From: Chitinophaga costaii
GTDB taxonomy: Bacteria > Bacteroidota > Bacteroidia > Chitinophagales > Chitinophagaceae
DNA length: 64,000 bases
Assembly: GCF_900094705.1 (NCBI RefSeq)
Contig: NZ_FMAR01000012.1
Coordinates: 62,001 to 126,000, forward strand
Direction of reading: 5' to 3'
How positions within the stretch are numbered: the first letter of the stretch is position 1; the number at the start of each line of letters is the position of its first letter. The notes below the pieces were generated by a model. It had not been told where the DNA came from, did not search any database, and saw only the letters and a program-made list of their open reading frames with translations. A program made the translations under genes and the position numbers. Below are positions 9,810 through 18,118 of the stretch, piece by piece.

Positions 9810-11387
9810 ATGCAAATGAAGAATGTTGTGACTGTACTGCTAACCATGTGTTGTTGCATGGCTATGGGCAGTCGTATATATGCACAAAACCCCGGCGATC
9901 AGTATTCCTTAGGTTTCTATCATGCCACCGGCGATTCCTCAGGTTTCCATTCTTCCCTGCGTGATTATAACGTTCGTCCCGCCTGGAACCTGCCTCCATT
10001 GGGCGATTCCACGAAGAAGCGCAGTTGGTGGCACCGTAAATTATTCAGCGAACACCTCCTGGAATACAACCAACCCGACTATGATTTTTACGCAGACTTC
10101 CTACCGGATTTTCAATTAGGGCACAGTTCGGTGAATAGTAATACATGGCTTAATACCCGTGGCGTAATAGTAGGGGGCAGGTTGGGTAAAAACTTTCACT
10201 TTTATTCTGAATTTTATGAAAACCAGGGAAAATTTCCAGGGTATATTGATGCTTTTGGCCGATCCACTGGAGTTGTACCTGGCCAGGGAGAATGGAAACC
10301 CTACTCCGGAAACAAGGCGTTTGACTTTGCTTATGTTTCTGCGTTGCTAGATTACAAACCTGCTAAATTCCTTGACCTGCAGTTGGGATATGGTAAAAAC
10401 TTTATAGGAGATGGTTACCGTTCTATGTTGTTAAGCGATGTAGCGTTTAACTATCCGTATTTTAAAATAGTGGCTACAGTGGGAAAGATACAGTACACCA
10501 CCATGTGGGCCCAGTTCATCGATCGTGATTATCCCAAAGCTTCCTACGAAAATGGTTATCGTAAAAAATGGGGGGTGTTCAATTACCTGGATTGGAACGT
10601 GAGTAAAAAACTCTCCATCGGTTTATTTGAAACCATTATCTGGCAGGACTCCGATTCTTCCGGCAAGCGCGGTTTCGATATGAGTTACCTGAATCCCATT
10701 ATGTTTCTGCGGCCAGTCGAATTTTCTGTAGGCTCACCAGACAATGCTTTAATTGGGCTTAACCTAAAATATGCTACCGGTAAAAACTCCAGCCTGTATG
10801 GCCAGTTTATACTCGATGAATTCAAATTTAAGGAAGTTACTGCCGGCAATGGTTGGTGGGGCAATAAATTTGGTGGCCAGTTGGGTTTCCGGGCCAATGA
10901 CGCCTTTAAGGTAAAAGACCTGAACGGGCTTACAGAAATAAATTTTGCACGGCCCTTTACTTTTTCCCAGCGTACTACGCTGAATAACTATAGCCACTAC
11001 GGACAGCCACTCACCGACCCTCTGGGGGCTAATTTTGTTGAATGGGTAAACGTGGCCGATTATCGCTACCGCCGCTGGTTTGTGCGCGGTGAGATCATGC
11101 TGGCCCATTACGGCCTGGATAGCACTGGTACTAACTTCGGCCACGATATTAATAAATCGTATGAGACCCGCACCCTGGAATATGGCAACCATATTGGCCA
11201 GGGAGTAGCCACTAACCTGCTCTATGTGCAAGGCACCTTTTCTTACCTGCTCAATCCTAAAAATAATTTGCGCATTGAGCTGGGAGTGGCGGGCAGAAAG
11301 GAAAGCAATGACGTGATGGATAAAAAGGAGCTAATCTTTAGCATTGGCTTGCGTGCCTCCTTCCGGCAATTATATTACGATTTTTAA
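9810..11387 (+). CDS. outer-membrane beta-barrel, Wzi/RemB-like
   Basis: The 525-residue protein has a signal peptide ending near IYAQ. The rest alternates short beta-strands rich in aromatic residues, with repeated turns such as GRLGKNFHFYSEFYENQG, LQLGYGKNFIGDGYRS and LRIELGVAGRKESND, and it ends in aromatic residues (LYYDF) as outer-membrane barrels do. The pattern fits the capsule-assembly Wzi superfamily, in which the Bacteroidota gliding protein RemB also falls. Its position just after gmd-fcl suggests a role in attaching or exporting the polysaccharide, though a motility link cannot be excluded. It is separated from fcl by 126 bp and may have its own promoter. Confidence 0.7.
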   Translation: MQMKNVVTVLLTMCCCMAMGSRIYAQNPGDQYSLGFYHATGDSSGFHSSLRDYNVRPAWNLPPLGDSTKKRSWWHRKLFSEHLLEYNQPDYDFYADFLPDFQLGHSSVNSNTWLNTRGVIVGGRLGKNFHFYSEFYENQGKFPGYIDAFGRSTGVVPGQGEWKPYSGNKAFDFAYVSALLDYKPAKFLDLQLGYGKNFIGDGYRSMLLSDVAFNYPYFKIVATVGKIQYTTMWAQFIDRDYPKASYENGYRKKWGVFNYLDWNVSKKLSIGLFETIIWQDSDSSGKRGFDMSYLNPIMFLRPVEFSVGSPDNALIGLNLKYATGKNSSLYGQFILDEFKFKEVTAGNGWWGNKFGGQLGFRANDAFKVKDLNGLTEINFARPFTFSQRTTLNNYSHYGQPLTDPLGANFVEWVNVADYRYRRWFVRGEIMLAHYGLDSTGTNFGHDINKSYETRTLEYGNHIGQGVATNLLYVQGTFSYLLNPKNNLRIELGVAGRKESNDVMDKKELIFSIGLRASFRQLYYDF

Positions 11388-11618
11388 AAGTAATAATTAC
11401 CCAAAAAAGCCTCCTGCCACACAGGAGGCTTACCATTGTGTACCCGTATAAATTCAAAAGATTGTGGCATAGCTTAATAAAGTTGTCCGTTGCACACTTT
11501 ACACCTCCCAACGGTACAGTGGGCACTGTACAAGAATATAGGGGGCGGTTATTTATCTATCCAACCCGCTTTTGCCAGTGGAAAAAATTAAGCACTTTTT
11601 AACCCCACCAGCAAAACG

Positions 11619-11626
11619 TAACTTTG
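11619..11626 (+). promoter_or_regulatory. -7 promoter box directly before the ABC-F gene
   Basis: TAACTTTG matches the Bacteroidota -7 consensus TAnnTTTG and ends 4 bases before the ATG at 11631. A T-run at 11596-11600 sits about where the -33 element should be. Transcription would begin at or within a few bases of the start codon, implying a leaderless or nearly leaderless mRNA. Confidence 0.5.
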
Positions 11627-11630
11627 CCCC

Positions 11631-13526
11631 ATGCATTATGTTACGGTAGAAGGGCTCACCAAATCCTACGGCGCTGCGCCATTATTCGAAAATATCAGCT
11701 TTCACATTGAAGAAGGCGACAAAATAGCCCTGGTGGCCCTGAACGGCACCGGCAAAAGCACCCTGCTGCGCATACTCTGCGGTAAGGAAGTGCCCGACTC
11801 CGGAAAATCCTGGATACACAAAGATGTAACAGTGGTAATGCTGGAACAACAGGCCGATTTTAACCCTAACAAGTCGGTGCTGGAGAATATCTTCAATTAT
11901 AGCCACCCAATTTTGCAGGCCATTAAAAATTATGAGCTGCTCACCGACGACAACCAGGAACCCGACCTGGACAAATTAACAGACGCCATAGCCCGCATGG
12001 ACGAACTCAACGCCTGGCACTTCGACTCAAAGGTGAAGCAGATCCTCGGCAAACTCAATATTCACCAACTGGACCAGCCTGTGGGCAGCCTTTCGGGGGG
12101 GCAGCAGAAAAGGGTAGCCCTGGCCAAAGTGCTGATCGACATTGGTTTTGAGCATACCCATACCCTGCTCATCATGGATGAACCTACCAACCACCTGGAC
12201 GTGAGTATGATTGAGTGGCTGGAAAATTACCTGGATCAAGAGCGGGTAACCTTACTGTTAGTAACCCATGACCGCTATTTCCTGGATAGTGTGTGCAACG
12301 AGATCATGGAAATAGACCGGCAGCAGCTCTTCATTTACAAAGGCAACTACGAAAACTACCTGGAAAAAAAGGCCGCCCGGGAAGAAATGGATAAGAGCAG
12401 CACGGAGAAAGCGCGTAACCAATACCGCAAGGAACTGGAATGGATGCGCAAACAGCCCAAGGCCCGTACCACCAAAAGCAAGTCCCGCATCGACGCTTTT
12501 TACGACGTAGAAAAGCGCGCCAGTCAGCGCCTGGAGCAGCAACAACTGGAGCTGAATGTGAAGATGACCCGGCTGGGTGGTAAAATCCTGGAATTAAAAA
12601 AAGTCTATAAATCTTTCGGGGATCTCCACATTCTGAAGGGGTTTGACTATACCTTCAAAAAAGGTGAACGGATAGGAGTAGTGGGTAAAAATGGGGTGGG
12701 TAAATCTACCTTCCTGAACATGCTCATGGGCCTGGAACCTGCGGATTCCGGTAAGATCAATGTGGGAGAAACCGTAGTTTTCGGCAACTACAGCCAGCAA
12801 GGCCTGATCGTGAAAGAAGACATGCGGGTGATTGAATTTGTGAAAAATATTGCAGAACACTTTCCGCTGGCCGATGGTACCAAGGTAAGCGCCGCCCAAT
12901 TCCTGCAATTATTCTTATTTACACCAGAAAAACAATACACTTTTATATCCAAGCTCAGTGGTGGAGAAAAGCGCCGCCTGTTTCTGCTTTCCCTGCTATT
13001 CCGCAACCCCAACTTCCTGATCCTTGATGAGCCTACCAACGATTTGGATCTGCCTACCCTGAGTATCCTGGAAGACTTTCTGTTGAATTACCAGGGATGC
13101 ATTCTCATCGTAAGCCACGACCGTTATTTCATGGATAAGCTGGTGGATCACCTGTTTGTTTTCGAGGGGGATGGCGTAGTACGAGATTTTCCCGGTAACT
13201 ATACCCAGTACCGCGAATGGGAAAAGGACCAGGATAAGATAAAAGAAATGCCCGCACCCGTAGCCGCGGCAGCACCCACTGCTACCGCCGCGCCGGTGGC
13301 AGCGCCTCTTGCCCCGCAGAAAAAAATGTCGTTTAAAGAAAAACGGGAATTGGAATTGCTGGAAAAAGACATTGCTGACCTGGAAGCAGAAAAGAAAGGG
13401 ATCGATGCTAAAATGAGCGCCGGCGACCTTCCTTATGAACAATTAGAGCCGCTTACCCGTCGCATAGGGGAGGTTATTCAGTTATTGGATGAAAAAAGCA
13501 TGCGCTGGTTGGAACTGAGCGAGTAA
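11631..13526 (+). CDS. ABC-F family ATPase, Uup-like
   Basis: This 631-residue soluble protein has two ABC ATPase domains and no membrane spans. Domain 1 has Walker A with Lys42 (NGTGKS), signature LSGGQQKRVALAK and Walker B LLIMDEPTNHLD; domain 2 has GKNGVGKSTF, LSGGEKRRLFLL and LILDEPTNDLD. A charged linker lies between them. A Pro/Ala-rich stretch and a C-terminal coiled coil (about residues 560-631) resemble Uup. ABC-F proteins bind ribosomes and help translation; Uup also affects transposon excision and ribosome assembly. Resistance function cannot be inferred. The start is fixed because conserved residues begin immediately (YVTVEGLTKSYG). Confidence 0.9.
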   Translation: MHYVTVEGLTKSYGAAPLFENISFHIEEGDKIALVALNGTGKSTLLRILCGKEVPDSGKSWIHKDVTVVMLEQQADFNPNKSVLENIFNYSHPILQAIKNYELLTDDNQEPDLDKLTDAIARMDELNAWHFDSKVKQILGKLNIHQLDQPVGSLSGGQQKRVALAKVLIDIGFEHTHTLLIMDEPTNHLDVSMIEWLENYLDQERVTLLLVTHDRYFLDSVCNEIMEIDRQQLFIYKGNYENYLEKKAAREEMDKSSTEKARNQYRKELEWMRKQPKARTTKSKSRIDAFYDVEKRASQRLEQQQLELNVKMTRLGGKILELKKVYKSFGDLHILKGFDYTFKKGERIGVVGKNGVGKSTFLNMLMGLEPADSGKINVGETVVFGNYSQQGLIVKEDMRVIEFVKNIAEHFPLADGTKVSAAQFLQLFLFTPEKQYTFISKLSGGEKRRLFLLSLLFRNPNFLILDEPTNDLDLPTLSILEDFLLNYQGCILIVSHDRYFMDKLVDHLFVFEGDGVVRDFPGNYTQYREWEKDQDKIKEMPAPVAAAAPTATAAPVAAPLAPQKKMSFKEKRELELLEKDIADLEAEKKGIDAKMSAGDLPYEQLEPLTRRIGEVIQLLDEKSMRWLELSE

Positions 13527-13546
13527 ATTACCTTGCATAAAAAAAT

Positions 13547-13604
13547 GGTTCAGGATCAAAAAAAGTGAATCGCTTACGCATTTCAAATTTTTTGATCCTG
13601 AACC
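13547..13604. terminator. large inverted repeat between convergent genes
   Basis: Arms GGTTCAGGATCAAAAAA and TTTTTTGATCCTGAACC surround a loop of about 20 bases, partly complementary itself. It lies between the stop of the ABC-F gene and the stop of the minus-strand small protein, so it probably terminates both transcripts. Confidence 0.65.
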
Positions 13605-13653
13605 CTTGCTTTTGCAATTCATAGAACTGCTATAATCCTTGATTTAAGAAGAA

Positions 13654-13968
13654 TTAGTCTTTTTTATCGTGAATCTGAGATTTTTTCAGATACACTCTTT
13701 TGCCTTTATCGTTTACGATAAATTTGCGATCATCTTTAGTAATGTATACCGTTTCACCATTAGGACCTTCTTTGCCCTTATATACTTTTTGCGTGATGGT
13801 GGCGGCACCCTTTACCGCGATTTCTGCGGTTTTGTTACCTACTTTTTTAGCGGTGCTGTCTACACCCTGTGCATGTGCGCCTACGGTAGCGAAAATGCCC
13901 ATGCCAGCGGCTAAGAAAAAGGTTTTCCAGTTTTTTAAAGTGCTCATATGTTGTTGTTTTTTAGACAT
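13654..13968 (-). CDS. small exported protein of unknown function
   Basis: The start at 13968 (MSKKQQHMSTLKNW) is preferred over the upstream in-frame ATG, since it places a signal peptide (FFLAAGMGIFATVGAHAQG) at the N-terminus; MSTLKNW at 13947 is an alternative. The mature part, about 70 residues, is Lys-rich. Its end, with YITKDDRKFIVNDKGKRVYL, loosely resembles short basic repeat domains that read G-x-K-Y-Y-x-N-x-x-G-K-K-V-Y; this is only a resemblance. It is monocistronic. A function cannot be assigned. Confidence 0.7.
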   Translation of the reverse strand: MSKKQQHMSTLKNWKTFFLAAGMGIFATVGAHAQGVDSTAKKVGNKTAEIAVKGAATITQKVYKGKEGPNGETVYITKDDRKFIVNDKGKRVYLKKSQIHDKKD

Positions 13969-14195
13969 ATTATTTAATTCAAGAATGGTGCCATGAAAAA
14001 ATGTAGGAAAATGCCCCACATAATTAATTGACCGACAAAGACAACGGACTAACTGTTTATGCCTCCCTTACCTACCAAATGAGTACTTTACCTCGCACCC
14101 TTCCGGACACTTGTGGAACTGCAGTCCCAAGTATTCAAAGAATTGAAGAATTTCGTCTACACTGGCAAAGAATTATCTTCAATAGGAGTGTAAGC

Positions 14196-14233
14196 AAAAA
14201 GGCCTGTCAATCCCAAGATTGACAGGCCTTTTT
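14196..14233 (-). terminator. rho-independent terminator of tRNA-Arg(CCG)
   Basis: A near-perfect palindrome with arms AAAAAGGCCTGTCAAT and ATTGACAGGCCTTTTT and a 6-base loop. It starts about 5 bases beyond the 3' end of the minus-strand tRNA and gives a T-run on that strand. Confidence 0.85.
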
Positions 14234-14237
14234 GAAG

Positions 14238-14312
14238 TGGTGGTTCCGGCAGGGATCGAACCTGCATCAAAGGCTTCGGAAACCCTTATACTATCCATTG
14301 TACTACAGAACC
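14238..14312 (-). tRNA. tRNA-Arg, anticodon CCG
   Basis: Read on the minus strand, the sequence folds into a full cloverleaf. The acceptor stem is GGTTCTG/CGGAACC, followed by U8-A9, a D-arm with AATGGAT, an anticodon loop TTCCGAA giving anticodon CCG, and a T-arm GCAGG-TTCGATC-CCTGC. The discriminator is A and CCA is encoded. It reads the arginine codon CGG and is followed closely by a strong terminator. Confidence 0.93.
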
Positions 14313-14362
14313 GGTAGTGGAGGGCAAAAATACTGTTTCTTAAAGAGATAAACAAACCACTT

Positions 14363-14959
14363 TTAGTGTGGCGCAACGCCTGCATTGATCAGGTTTACGT
14401 TGCTTTTAAAGATGCCTACAGCGATGGCCAGCAGGATAACGCCAAAGAATTTACGGAGCACCATTAGTCCTGCCTTGCCCAGTATACGCTCTATAAAACT
14501 CAAAGAGCTTAACACTACAAATATGATAATAAGATTGATGATGATGCCTACGAAAATATTGTTGGGATGGATGGTGGCCTTCAGCGACATGATAGTAGTG
14601 AGGGTGCCACTGCCTGCGATCAGTGGAAATGCTATAGGGATAAGGCTTCCCGTCTTGGCATCGCTATCGGCTTTGAAAAATTCAAAACCCAGGATCATTT
14701 CCATGGCAATCACGAAAATCACGATAGAACCCGCTACGGCAAAGGAATGCTCATCTACGCTCAGTAGCTTCAGGAAAGGCTCGCCTACTAACAGGAATAA
14801 TATCATCAGGAAACCAGATGCCGCTGTAGCCTTTACAGAATCTATATGACCCATTTTTTCGCGCAGCGACAGCAGTACCGGCAACGATCCCATGATGTCA
14901 ATCATGGCAAACAATGTGATGGACACTGTAATGATTTGCCTGGAGTCGAATGCTATCAT
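14363..14959 (-). CDS. MarC-family inner-membrane protein
   Basis: This protein of about 198 residues has six likely membrane spans and the family pattern LFAMIDIMGSLPVLLSL near the N-terminus. Charged GFEFFKADSDAKTGSLIPIAFPLIAGSGT follows in blocks typical of MarC/UPF0056 proteins. The start at 14959 (MIAFDSRQI) matches the usual N-terminus; an ATG at 14998 adds 13 residues and would abut the cobC stop. The function of MarC is not settled; an early link to multiple antibiotic resistance was not upheld. It is the last gene of the minus-strand cobalamin run and may be co-transcribed by read-through. Confidence 0.85.
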   Translation of the reverse strand: MIAFDSRQIITVSITLFAMIDIMGSLPVLLSLREKMGHIDSVKATAASGFLMILFLLVGEPFLKLLSVDEHSFAVAGSIVIFVIAMEMILGFEFFKADSDAKTGSLIPIAFPLIAGSGTLTTIMSLKATIHPNNIFVGIIINLIIIFVVLSSLSFIERILGKAGLMVLRKFFGVILLAIAVGIFKSNVNLINAGVAPH

Positions 14960-14998
14960 GATATTGGGTTTTTGCAAATATAAGATTTCCATCATCAC

Positions 14999-15559
14999 TT
15001 ATTCATCGATGCCGGCCACGCGGAAGGTATGTCCGTCGTAGTCCAGCCGGGCCATGCGGCCCCATTCTACACGGGTATCGAACGATTTTTCCAGGGGAGT
15101 GTTCATCACATAGGCCAATATACTGCGGATTACGCCACCATGTGTTACAATGGCGCTGTCCTGTCCGGCAGCAACTATTTCCAGCAGGCTTTCTATGGAG
15201 CGTGTGTACAGGTCTTTATAACTTTCTCCATTGGGAACGCGGGTATGTACGTAGTCTGTCATCCATTCCTGTAAAGCGTTTTCGCCCAAATTGTCCCAGC
15301 GCTGCATTTCCCAGTCGCCAAAATTAAGTTCCTTTAATCGATGGTCCAGCGCAATGGTTGCCGATGGGAACAGGAACTGGGCAAGGCGGTGGCAGCGTTG
15401 TAACGGGCTTGCATATACGCTAAGCGGCGCAGTGGGCAGCAAGGGCAGCAGGCGGCTGGCTTCCGTTTCAAAAGTAGGAGCCAGGTCCAGGTCTGTAAAC
15501 CCATAACAGGTACCCCGGGGAATGGAAGGAGTGGTATGGCGGATTAAGTAGATGCGCAT
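14999..15559 (-). CDS. cobC: alpha-ribazole phosphatase, histidine phosphatase family
   Basis: The protein dephosphorylates alpha-ribazole 5'-phosphate (or the corresponding cobalamin phosphate) late in nucleotide-loop assembly. The start at 15559 gives MRIYLIRHTTP, where His8 is the phospho-accepting histidine of the RHG/RHT motif; upstream in-frame sequence overlaps cobS and lacks family similarity. KELNFGDWEM, the second-substrate region, and the distal IVTHGGVIRS histidine are present. The length, 186 residues, is normal. It lies 68 bp after cobS, in order with cobU, cobT and cobS, which is strong support for the cobalamin role rather than a general phosphoglycerate mutase. Confidence 0.9.
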   Translation of the reverse strand: MRIYLIRHTTPSIPRGTCYGFTDLDLAPTFETEASRLLPLLPTAPLSVYASPLQRCHRLAQFLFPSATIALDHRLKELNFGDWEMQRWDNLGENALQEWMTDYVHTRVPNGESYKDLYTRSIESLLEIVAAGQDSAIVTHGGVIRSILAYVMNTPLEKSFDTRVEWGRMARLDYDGHTFRVAGIDE

Positions 15560-15627
15560 GGTACAAAAACGCAAAGATACGAAGGGATAACGGCTATACG
15601 CCGGTGAAATTTGTGTAGGTGGTTTGC

Positions 15628-16422
15628 TCAGATAGTGGCTGGCCACAGCACACAGCAGAGCAGGTATATTGCAATTTCGGAAGCCTGTTGCACAGCGCCC
15701 AGGCAATCGCCCGTGTAACCGCCTATCCATTTACGCATGAGCCTCACTAAGTAACCTCTTACCAGCACCAGGGCTACCAGCCATCCACCGCAAAGTGCGC
15801 CCACCCTTGTCCAGCTAAATGGCGTCCACCAGTATAGCGACAGCAGGGGCAATATGGCGAAAAGGCCTGCCAGCAACAAGTCGCTGCTGTCAATGCCTTT
15901 AGACACGGGTTTGGCTTTGGCGTCTTCATTTTCCCGCGCGTAGTTATCGGTATAGATCACCGTTACGGCTACAAAGCGGCTCAGCGGGTGTGCTATACAC
16001 AATGCCAGCATGGCATGGGGAAGGCCCAGGCTGTACAGGCAGAAAAATTTCAGGAGCATAACCAGCAGCAGTCCCACCATGCCGTAAGTGCCGATGCGAC
16101 TGTCTTTCATGATGTCCAGTATCTTTTCTTTCGTCCACCCACCGCCAAAACCGTCGCAGCAATCGGCAAAGCCATCTTCATGAAATGCGCCGGTAAGCCA
16201 TACAGAGAACGCCATACTAAGCAGCAGGGCCACCGGGTAAGGCAATGCCCATGAAAACAGGTACAGCGCCAGCACGCATGCCCCTCCTATAATCCAGCCG
16301 ATAAGGGGTAAATATTTTGTAGCGAGATTGAGTGTCTCCGCAGCATGATTAATCCTTTCAGGCACGCGGATGCGTGTGTAAAACATTACGGCGGTGAGCA
16401 ATAGCTGCCATTGTTTTTTCAT
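15628..16422 (-). CDS. cobS: adenosylcobinamide-GDP ribazoletransferase (cobalamin synthase)
   Basis: CobS is the inner-membrane enzyme that joins adenosylcobinamide-GDP with alpha-ribazole (phosphate). The 264-residue protein has several membrane spans, and the metal-binding motif FHEDGFADCCDGFGGG followed by KDSRIGTYGMVGL is diagnostic for the family. YLPLIGWIIGG and the C-terminal GDCLGAVQQASE segment also match. It sits between cobT and cobC on the same strand, 29 bp after cobT. It is expected to be under control of the upstream cobalamin riboswitch only if transcription passes the internal hairpins. Confidence 0.95.
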   Translation of the reverse strand: MKKQWQLLLTAVMFYTRIRVPERINHAAETLNLATKYLPLIGWIIGGACVLALYLFSWALPYPVALLLSMAFSVWLTGAFHEDGFADCCDGFGGGWTKEKILDIMKDSRIGTYGMVGLLLVMLLKFFCLYSLGLPHAMLALCIAHPLSRFVAVTVIYTDNYARENEDAKAKPVSKGIDSSDLLLAGLFAILPLLSLYWWTPFSWTRVGALCGGWLVALVLVRGYLVRLMRKWIGGYTGDCLGAVQQASEIAIYLLCCVLWPATI

Positions 16423-16451
16423 AGTTGTCTATACGGGAATACCCGTCTTTC

Positions 16452-17504
16452 CTAAGCCTGCGTAGAACGGTCCGACACGCCTGCCTGCGTGAAGGTAGCC
16501 ATGTGGTTTAAAAAACCAATGGCGGATTGTAGCAAGGGCATGGCCAGCGCAGCGCCGGTACCTTCACCCAGTCGCAGGTCCAGCAGGAGCAGGGGCTGTG
16601 CACCCAGGTAGTCCAGCATGGCGCGATGCCCTTTTTCATGCGAGCCGTGGGCAAAGACGCAATAATCCAACACCGCAGGCTGCGCCTTGAAGGCTACCAA
16701 TAAAGCGGCCGTAACGATAAACCCATCTATCACCACTATCATACGGAGGGCGGCTGCCTGTAGAATGGCACCGCAGATCATGGCTATTTCAAAACCGCCG
16801 TAGGTAGCCAGTATGTCCAATGCATCGGTGGGTACACCATGTTTATCTAGCGCCTGTTGTAAGGTTTTTTTCTTTAACTCCAACTGTGCTGCATGGCTGC
16901 CGGTACCAGCACCTACACAGTCTTCCAGCGGGATGCCGGTAATGCAGTGCATGATCAGGGCCGCGGAAGCAGAGTTGCCAATGCCCATTTCCCCAAAACC
17001 AATCACGTTACAGCCAGCAGCTTGTTTTTCGCGTACCAGTGCGGCACCGGCTTCCAGGGCTTCATTACAGGCGCTTTCCGTCATGGCCTTGCCCAATAGA
17101 TAGTTCTGAGTACCCCTGGCTACTTTTCGGTCTACCAGGTCGGCGTGTGGAGCAAAGTCGTGGTTTACCCCTGCATCTACCACGCAAAGCCCGAGGTTGT
17201 GCACCGCACAAAAGATATTAATAGCAGCCCCCCCGTTTAAAAAATTATACACCATCTGGGCGGTAACGGCTTGTGGGTAAGGGTTTACAAGCCCTAGTTC
17301 CGCCACGCCATGATCGCCAGCAAATACGATGATGCCCGGTTTGTGCATCATAGGGTGCAGGCTTTGCTGGATAAGTCCTGCTTGCAGGGCCAGCGCTTCC
17401 AGGCGTCCCAGAGAGCCGGGTGGTTTTGTTTTCTGATCTATTTTCTGCTGAAGCTCCGCCTGTAAAGATTTGTCCAGGGCGGGAATGCGTAAGGTAGATA
17501 ACAT
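16452..17504 (-). CDS. cobT: nicotinate-nucleotide--dimethylbenzimidazole phosphoribosyltransferase
   Basis: CobT activates the lower-ligand base, transferring phosphoribose from nicotinate mononucleotide to dimethylbenzimidazole to give alpha-ribazole phosphate. The 350-residue protein has KTKPPGSLGRLE near residue 27, FAGDHGVAELGL, GFGEMGIGNSASAA (about 169-182) and the catalytic glutamate motif LRLGEGTGAALA with Glu314, equivalent to the known catalytic Glu in Salmonella CobT. It starts 10 bp after cobU ends. No genes for making dimethylbenzimidazole were seen here, so the base may be imported or made elsewhere. Confidence 0.96.
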   Translation of the reverse strand: MLSTLRIPALDKSLQAELQQKIDQKTKPPGSLGRLEALALQAGLIQQSLHPMMHKPGIIVFAGDHGVAELGLVNPYPQAVTAQMVYNFLNGGAAINIFCAVHNLGLCVVDAGVNHDFAPHADLVDRKVARGTQNYLLGKAMTESACNEALEAGAALVREKQAAGCNVIGFGEMGIGNSASAALIMHCITGIPLEDCVGAGTGSHAAQLELKKKTLQQALDKHGVPTDALDILATYGGFEIAMICGAILQAAALRMIVVIDGFIVTAALLVAFKAQPAVLDYCVFAHGSHEKGHRAMLDYLGAQPLLLLDLRLGEGTGAALAMPLLQSAIGFLNHMATFTQAGVSDRSTQA

Positions 17505-17514
17505 ACGGGATCAT

Positions 17515-18018
17515 TTATTTAATGGTCATAGGCAAGCCGGAAACCATGAGTATCACTTTATCCGCCAGGCGGGCTATAAACTGGTTAGTCCAGCCCTGAA
17601 GATCGGTGAACTTACGTCCTGCTTCGCTTTCTGCGTGTATGCCCATGCCAATTTCATTGGTTACAAAAATAAAGTGTCCTTGCATCTTTTGCATGTTTAA
17701 TATTTCTGTCTGGATGGCTTGCAGGGCGAGAGTGGTGTCGTACTGGTGTTTTACAAAAAGGTTGGTAAGCCACAGGGTTATGCAATCTATCACTACCACC
17801 TTGCCTTGAATGGGTAAAGTACTTACCCGTTCCTGCTCTTCGAAGGTGGTCCATTCCGGGCCGCGCTCCTGCTGGTGATGGCGTACCCGTTGTTCAAAAT
17901 CCTGGTCCCAGATGCGCGCCGTGGCCACGTATATGGGATGTGTGGAGAGCTGTAGGGCCAGTTCCTGTGCATGGCGGCTCTTCCCGGATCGGGCCCCACC
18001 AGTAATAAGATAAAGCAT
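17515..18018 (-). CDS. cobU: bifunctional adenosylcobinamide kinase / adenosylcobinamide-phosphate guanylyltransferase
   Basis: CobU phosphorylates adenosylcobinamide and then adds GMP to give adenosylcobinamide-GDP. The 167-residue protein has a P-loop GGARSGKS at residues 7-14, YVATARIWDQDFEQRVRHH with the histidine of the guanylylation site, DCITLWLTNLF, and FVTNEIGMGIH. It begins the cobU-cobT-cobS-cobC run. A terminator-like hairpin lies only about 14 bases before its start codon, so the gene's expression depends either on read-through or on a promoter not recognised here. Confidence 0.95.
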   Translation of the reverse strand: MLYLITGGARSGKSRHAQELALQLSTHPIYVATARIWDQDFEQRVRHHQQERGPEWTTFEEQERVSTLPIQGKVVVIDCITLWLTNLFVKHQYDTTLALQAIQTEILNMQKMQGHFIFVTNEIGMGIHAESEAGRKFTDLQGWTNQFIARLADKVILMVSGLPMTIK

Positions 18019-18031
18019 AGCGAAAAATACG

Positions 18032-18070
18032 AAAAAAAGCTGCCAGCAGGAAAATATAGCTGGCAGCTTT
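18032..18070 (-). terminator. terminator-like hairpin immediately upstream of cobU
   Basis: On the minus strand, AAGCTGCCAGC pairs with GCTGGCAGCTT around an 11-base loop and runs straight into seven T residues. It stands between the BtuF-like gene and cobU. By sequence it is a textbook intrinsic terminator inside what otherwise looks like one cobalamin operon. Confidence 0.75.
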
Positions 18071-18118
18071 ACACCATGACAACGTTCGAAAACGGATATA
18101 TATTTAATCAGCAGTAAG

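Noticed and set aside
11405..11432. Hairpin AAGCCTCCTG...CAGGAGGCTT as terminator of the Wzi/RemB-like gene
   Set aside because: The T-run is on the wrong strand for that gene (good only on the minus strand), so it was not annotated as its terminator.
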